Source of the DNA: Paenibacillus camelliae
GTDB lineage: Bacteria; Bacillota; Bacilli; Paenibacillales; Paenibacillaceae
Direction of reading: 5' to 3'
DNA length: 64,000 nucleotides
Assembly: GCF_023715345.1 (NCBI RefSeq)
Contig: NZ_JAMBNY010000009.1
Span: forward strand, 1-64,000
Shown: positions 63,831 to 64,000 of the stretch, piece by piece
How the letters are laid out: the number at the start of each line of letters is the position of its first letter
Position numbering within the stretch: position 1 is the stretch's first letter
Made by a program: the position numbers and the translations under genes
The notes under the pieces: model-generated
Database searches by the model: none
What the model saw: only the letters and a program-made list of their open reading frames with translations
Told to the model about the DNA's origin: nothing

Positions 63831-63886
63831 GAAAGCAGCAGTCAGCTAGACTGCACGTTCTTGTGCCAATCTAACTGACTGCTGCT
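63831..63886. terminator. inverted repeat, probable terminator of the gene at the right edge
   Basis: Arms GCAGCAGTCAG and CTGACTGCTGC with partial inner pairing enclose about 30 bases. It follows the stop codon of the partial minus-strand gene at the edge. The T-tail on the minus strand is interrupted. Confidence 0.55.
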
Positions 63887-63953
63887 TCCTAAAAGGATGA
63901 ATTTATGAAAGTTAAGCTAGCTACTAATTCTATTAAGCAGTATCTCTTATCCG

Positions 63954-64000
63954 TTACACTTCCTGCATCATTCGATTCGTTAAGGAGCCAAGCTTCTCGA
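63954..64000 (-). CDS. C-terminal end of an unidentified protein (partial)
   Basis: The minus strand at the right edge reads EKLGSLTNRMMQEV and then a TAA stop (63954-63956). It is followed after 70 bp by a terminator-like hairpin, which supports a real gene end. Only 14 complete codons are in the window, so the product cannot be named. A second minus-strand frame also stays open to 63889, so the frame is not fully certain. Confidence 0.4.
   Translation of the reverse strand, partial: EKLGSLTNRMMQEV

Noticed and set aside
63889..64000. Alternative minus-strand frame open to the window edge
   Set aside because: It would read through the expected terminator side with no supporting signals; the frame ending at 63954 followed by a hairpin is more convincing, though neither is certain.

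Overview
The window is a chromosomal segment of a low-GC Gram-positive bacterium of the order Bacillales, most probably Paenibacillaceae. Signs of this are: the 5' end of a 16S rRNA gene preceded by a Firmicute-type rrn leader; the ygxA / ygzB / perR neighbourhood next to an rrn operon, as in Bacillus subtilis; a gatCAB operon; a T-box leader on argS; strong AGGAGG-type ribosome binding sites with several TTG and GTG starts; and proteins with the copper-amine-oxidase-like domains common in Paenibacillus. I see no prophage, transposase, tRNA gene or CRISPR array.

Layout. 1-6.8 kb: 16S rRNA start with two promoters, ygxA, ygzB, a GH18-type spore/cell-wall hydrolase, perR with its own PerR box, a DUF4097-type membrane protein and an MgtC family protein. 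6.9-7.35 kb: a tandem intergenic repeat. 7.3-12 kb: gatCAB, a small IDEAL-like protein and the small alarmone synthetase RelP (SAS2). 12.2-16.4 kb (plus strand): uracil permease, a secreted coiled-coil protein and an unusual fusion of two cyclic-nucleotide-binding domains, a PrsW-type membrane protease and a zinc ribbon. 16.4-33.2 kb (minus strand): an anaerobic nitrate respiration region holding molybdenum cofactor genes (moaA, mobA, moaD, mobB, moeA), a second repeat array, moeB, a NarK transporter fused to a PAS domain, a hemerythrin-like protein, nreC, nreB, nreA and narIJHG. 33.3-42.2 kb: two small genes possibly tied to anaerobic metabolism, patB, a 3-methyladenine glycosylase, a decayed SGNH esterase, a membrane protein, a lipoprotein, argS with its T-box, and an intact SGNH esterase. 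42.3-55.1 kb: a large catabolic operon (LacI regulator, two RraA-type aldolase-like proteins, a sugar ABC importer without its ATPase, and several dehydrogenases feeding glycerate and glycerate kinase). 55.2-61.3 kb: a GbsR-type regulator divergent from a second ATPase-less importer with a HAD phosphatase, an SMR transporter and a metallophosphoesterase. 61.3-64 kb: recD2 and the very end of another gene.

How it fits together. The nitrate region joins the enzyme (NarGHJI), nitrate/oxygen sensing (NreABC), nitrate/nitrite transport (NarK) and cofactor supply. The narG and narK promoters share a nearly perfect NreC palindrome, with a half-site exactly 21 bp upstream and a -10 box exactly 24 bp downstream, so the two transcripts are probably switched together. 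The most novel items are the dispersed repeat family, whose two arrays (about 7 kb and 20.5 kb) share a stem with compensatory base changes, the cNMP-PrsW-zinc-ribbon fusion and the NarK-PAS fusion.
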